Shown one piece after another: positions 6,439-6,513 of a stretch of DNA of 6,513 nt; position 1 is the first letter of the stretch, and every line of letters starts with the position of its first letter. Origin of the DNA: Gammaproteobacteria bacterium (GTDB taxonomy: Bacteria > Pseudomonadota > Gammaproteobacteria > GCF-002020875); NCBI GenBank assembly GCA_018671205.1, contig JABHIC010000247.1:1-6513 (forward strand), read 5' to 3'. Both the position numbers and the translations under genes were made by a program. Under the pieces are notes generated by a model that saw only the letters and a list, made by a program, of their open reading frames with translations, was not told the origin of the DNA and did not search any database.

Positions 6439-6513
6439 CGGTGCCTTGGGGTATTCTTTTGGTGTGCATTGGTTGAGGGCTGTTATCAGGATATCGAAGG
6501 TGAGGATCCAGCC
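6417..6513. repeat. 97-bp exact direct repeat of 5772-5868 at the window edge
   Basis: Every base of 6417-6513 matches 5772-5868 in the same orientation, with divergence immediately outside (A at 6416 against G at 5771). The offset is 645 bp, a multiple of three, so the copy stays in the polyprotein frame. It encodes the same RT segment between motifs B and C, here placed upstream of the first RT block. The repeat may continue past the window. It means the apparent start ATG at 6438 is a duplicated internal methionine. Confidence 0.95.

Larger units (their letters stand above)
372..6513 (-). mobile_element. Non-LTR (LINE-like) retrotransposon, 5' end missing
   Basis: The coding capacity (LINE-type RT, RNase H, CCHC finger, one long frame) identifies a non-LTR retrotransposon. 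No integrase, protease, gag-like region or long terminal repeats are seen, which argues against an LTR element. RNase H together with this finger is typical of APE-endonuclease LINE clades. The APE domain would lie upstream of the RT and is not in the window. The 3' boundary is drawn at the A run that follows an AATAAA on the element strand. It could equally lie further left, past the hairpin repeats. No target-site duplication can be assigned because the 5' flank is missing. Confidence 0.82.

Overview
The window looks like eukaryotic nuclear DNA carrying most of one non-LTR (LINE-like) retrotransposon on the minus strand. The evidence is a single uninterrupted reading frame of about 1,970 codons. 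It carries a LINE-type reverse transcriptase, a complete RNase H and a CX2CX8HX4C zinc finger in the order usual for such elements. The style of the RT (for example GDMRGIGLIEV, GTDSALLQ and QGDVKSPL blocks) resembles elements I associate with microalgae and other protists. That taxonomic guess is from memory of family style and is weak. No bacterial operon, rRNA, tRNA or CRISPR feature is visible.

Layout, read along the minus strand from the right edge. At 6417-6513 there is an exact 97-bp copy of an internal RT segment (5772-5868), which is either an assembly or rearrangement junction or the start of a 645-bp tandem duplication. Next come the RT (about 6393-5509), the thumb/connection region (5508-4333), RNase H (about 4332-3799), the zinc finger (3414-3361), and a basic linker with a likely nuclear localisation signal (2832-2773). 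Then follow a Rossmann-like module (about 2727-2149), a SET-type lysine methyltransferase domain (about 1968-1603), a linker with a PCNA-binding-like motif (1389-1366), a second copy of the Rossmann-like module (about 1281-685), a basic tail, and a TAG stop at 540-538. The 5' end of the element (any ORF1 and an endonuclease domain) lies outside the window or was lost at the junction.

The 537 bp beyond the stop are AT-rich and non-coding. They hold a candidate poly(A) signal on the element's strand (382-377, followed by an A run), three spaced copies of a 17-bp hairpin-forming repeat (281-372), an 8-bp perfect inverted repeat (109-127), and CT-rich short repeats at the edge (1-80). Where the element ends inside this stretch cannot be fixed from one copy.

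The most unusual feature is the C-terminal extension. A SET domain sits between two diverged copies of one Rossmann-like, possibly SAM-methyltransferase-like, module, all in frame with the retrotransposition enzymes. If this is a fixed part of the element family, the element would carry its own protein-methylating module, possibly for chromatin targeting or for countering silencing. That function is inference.
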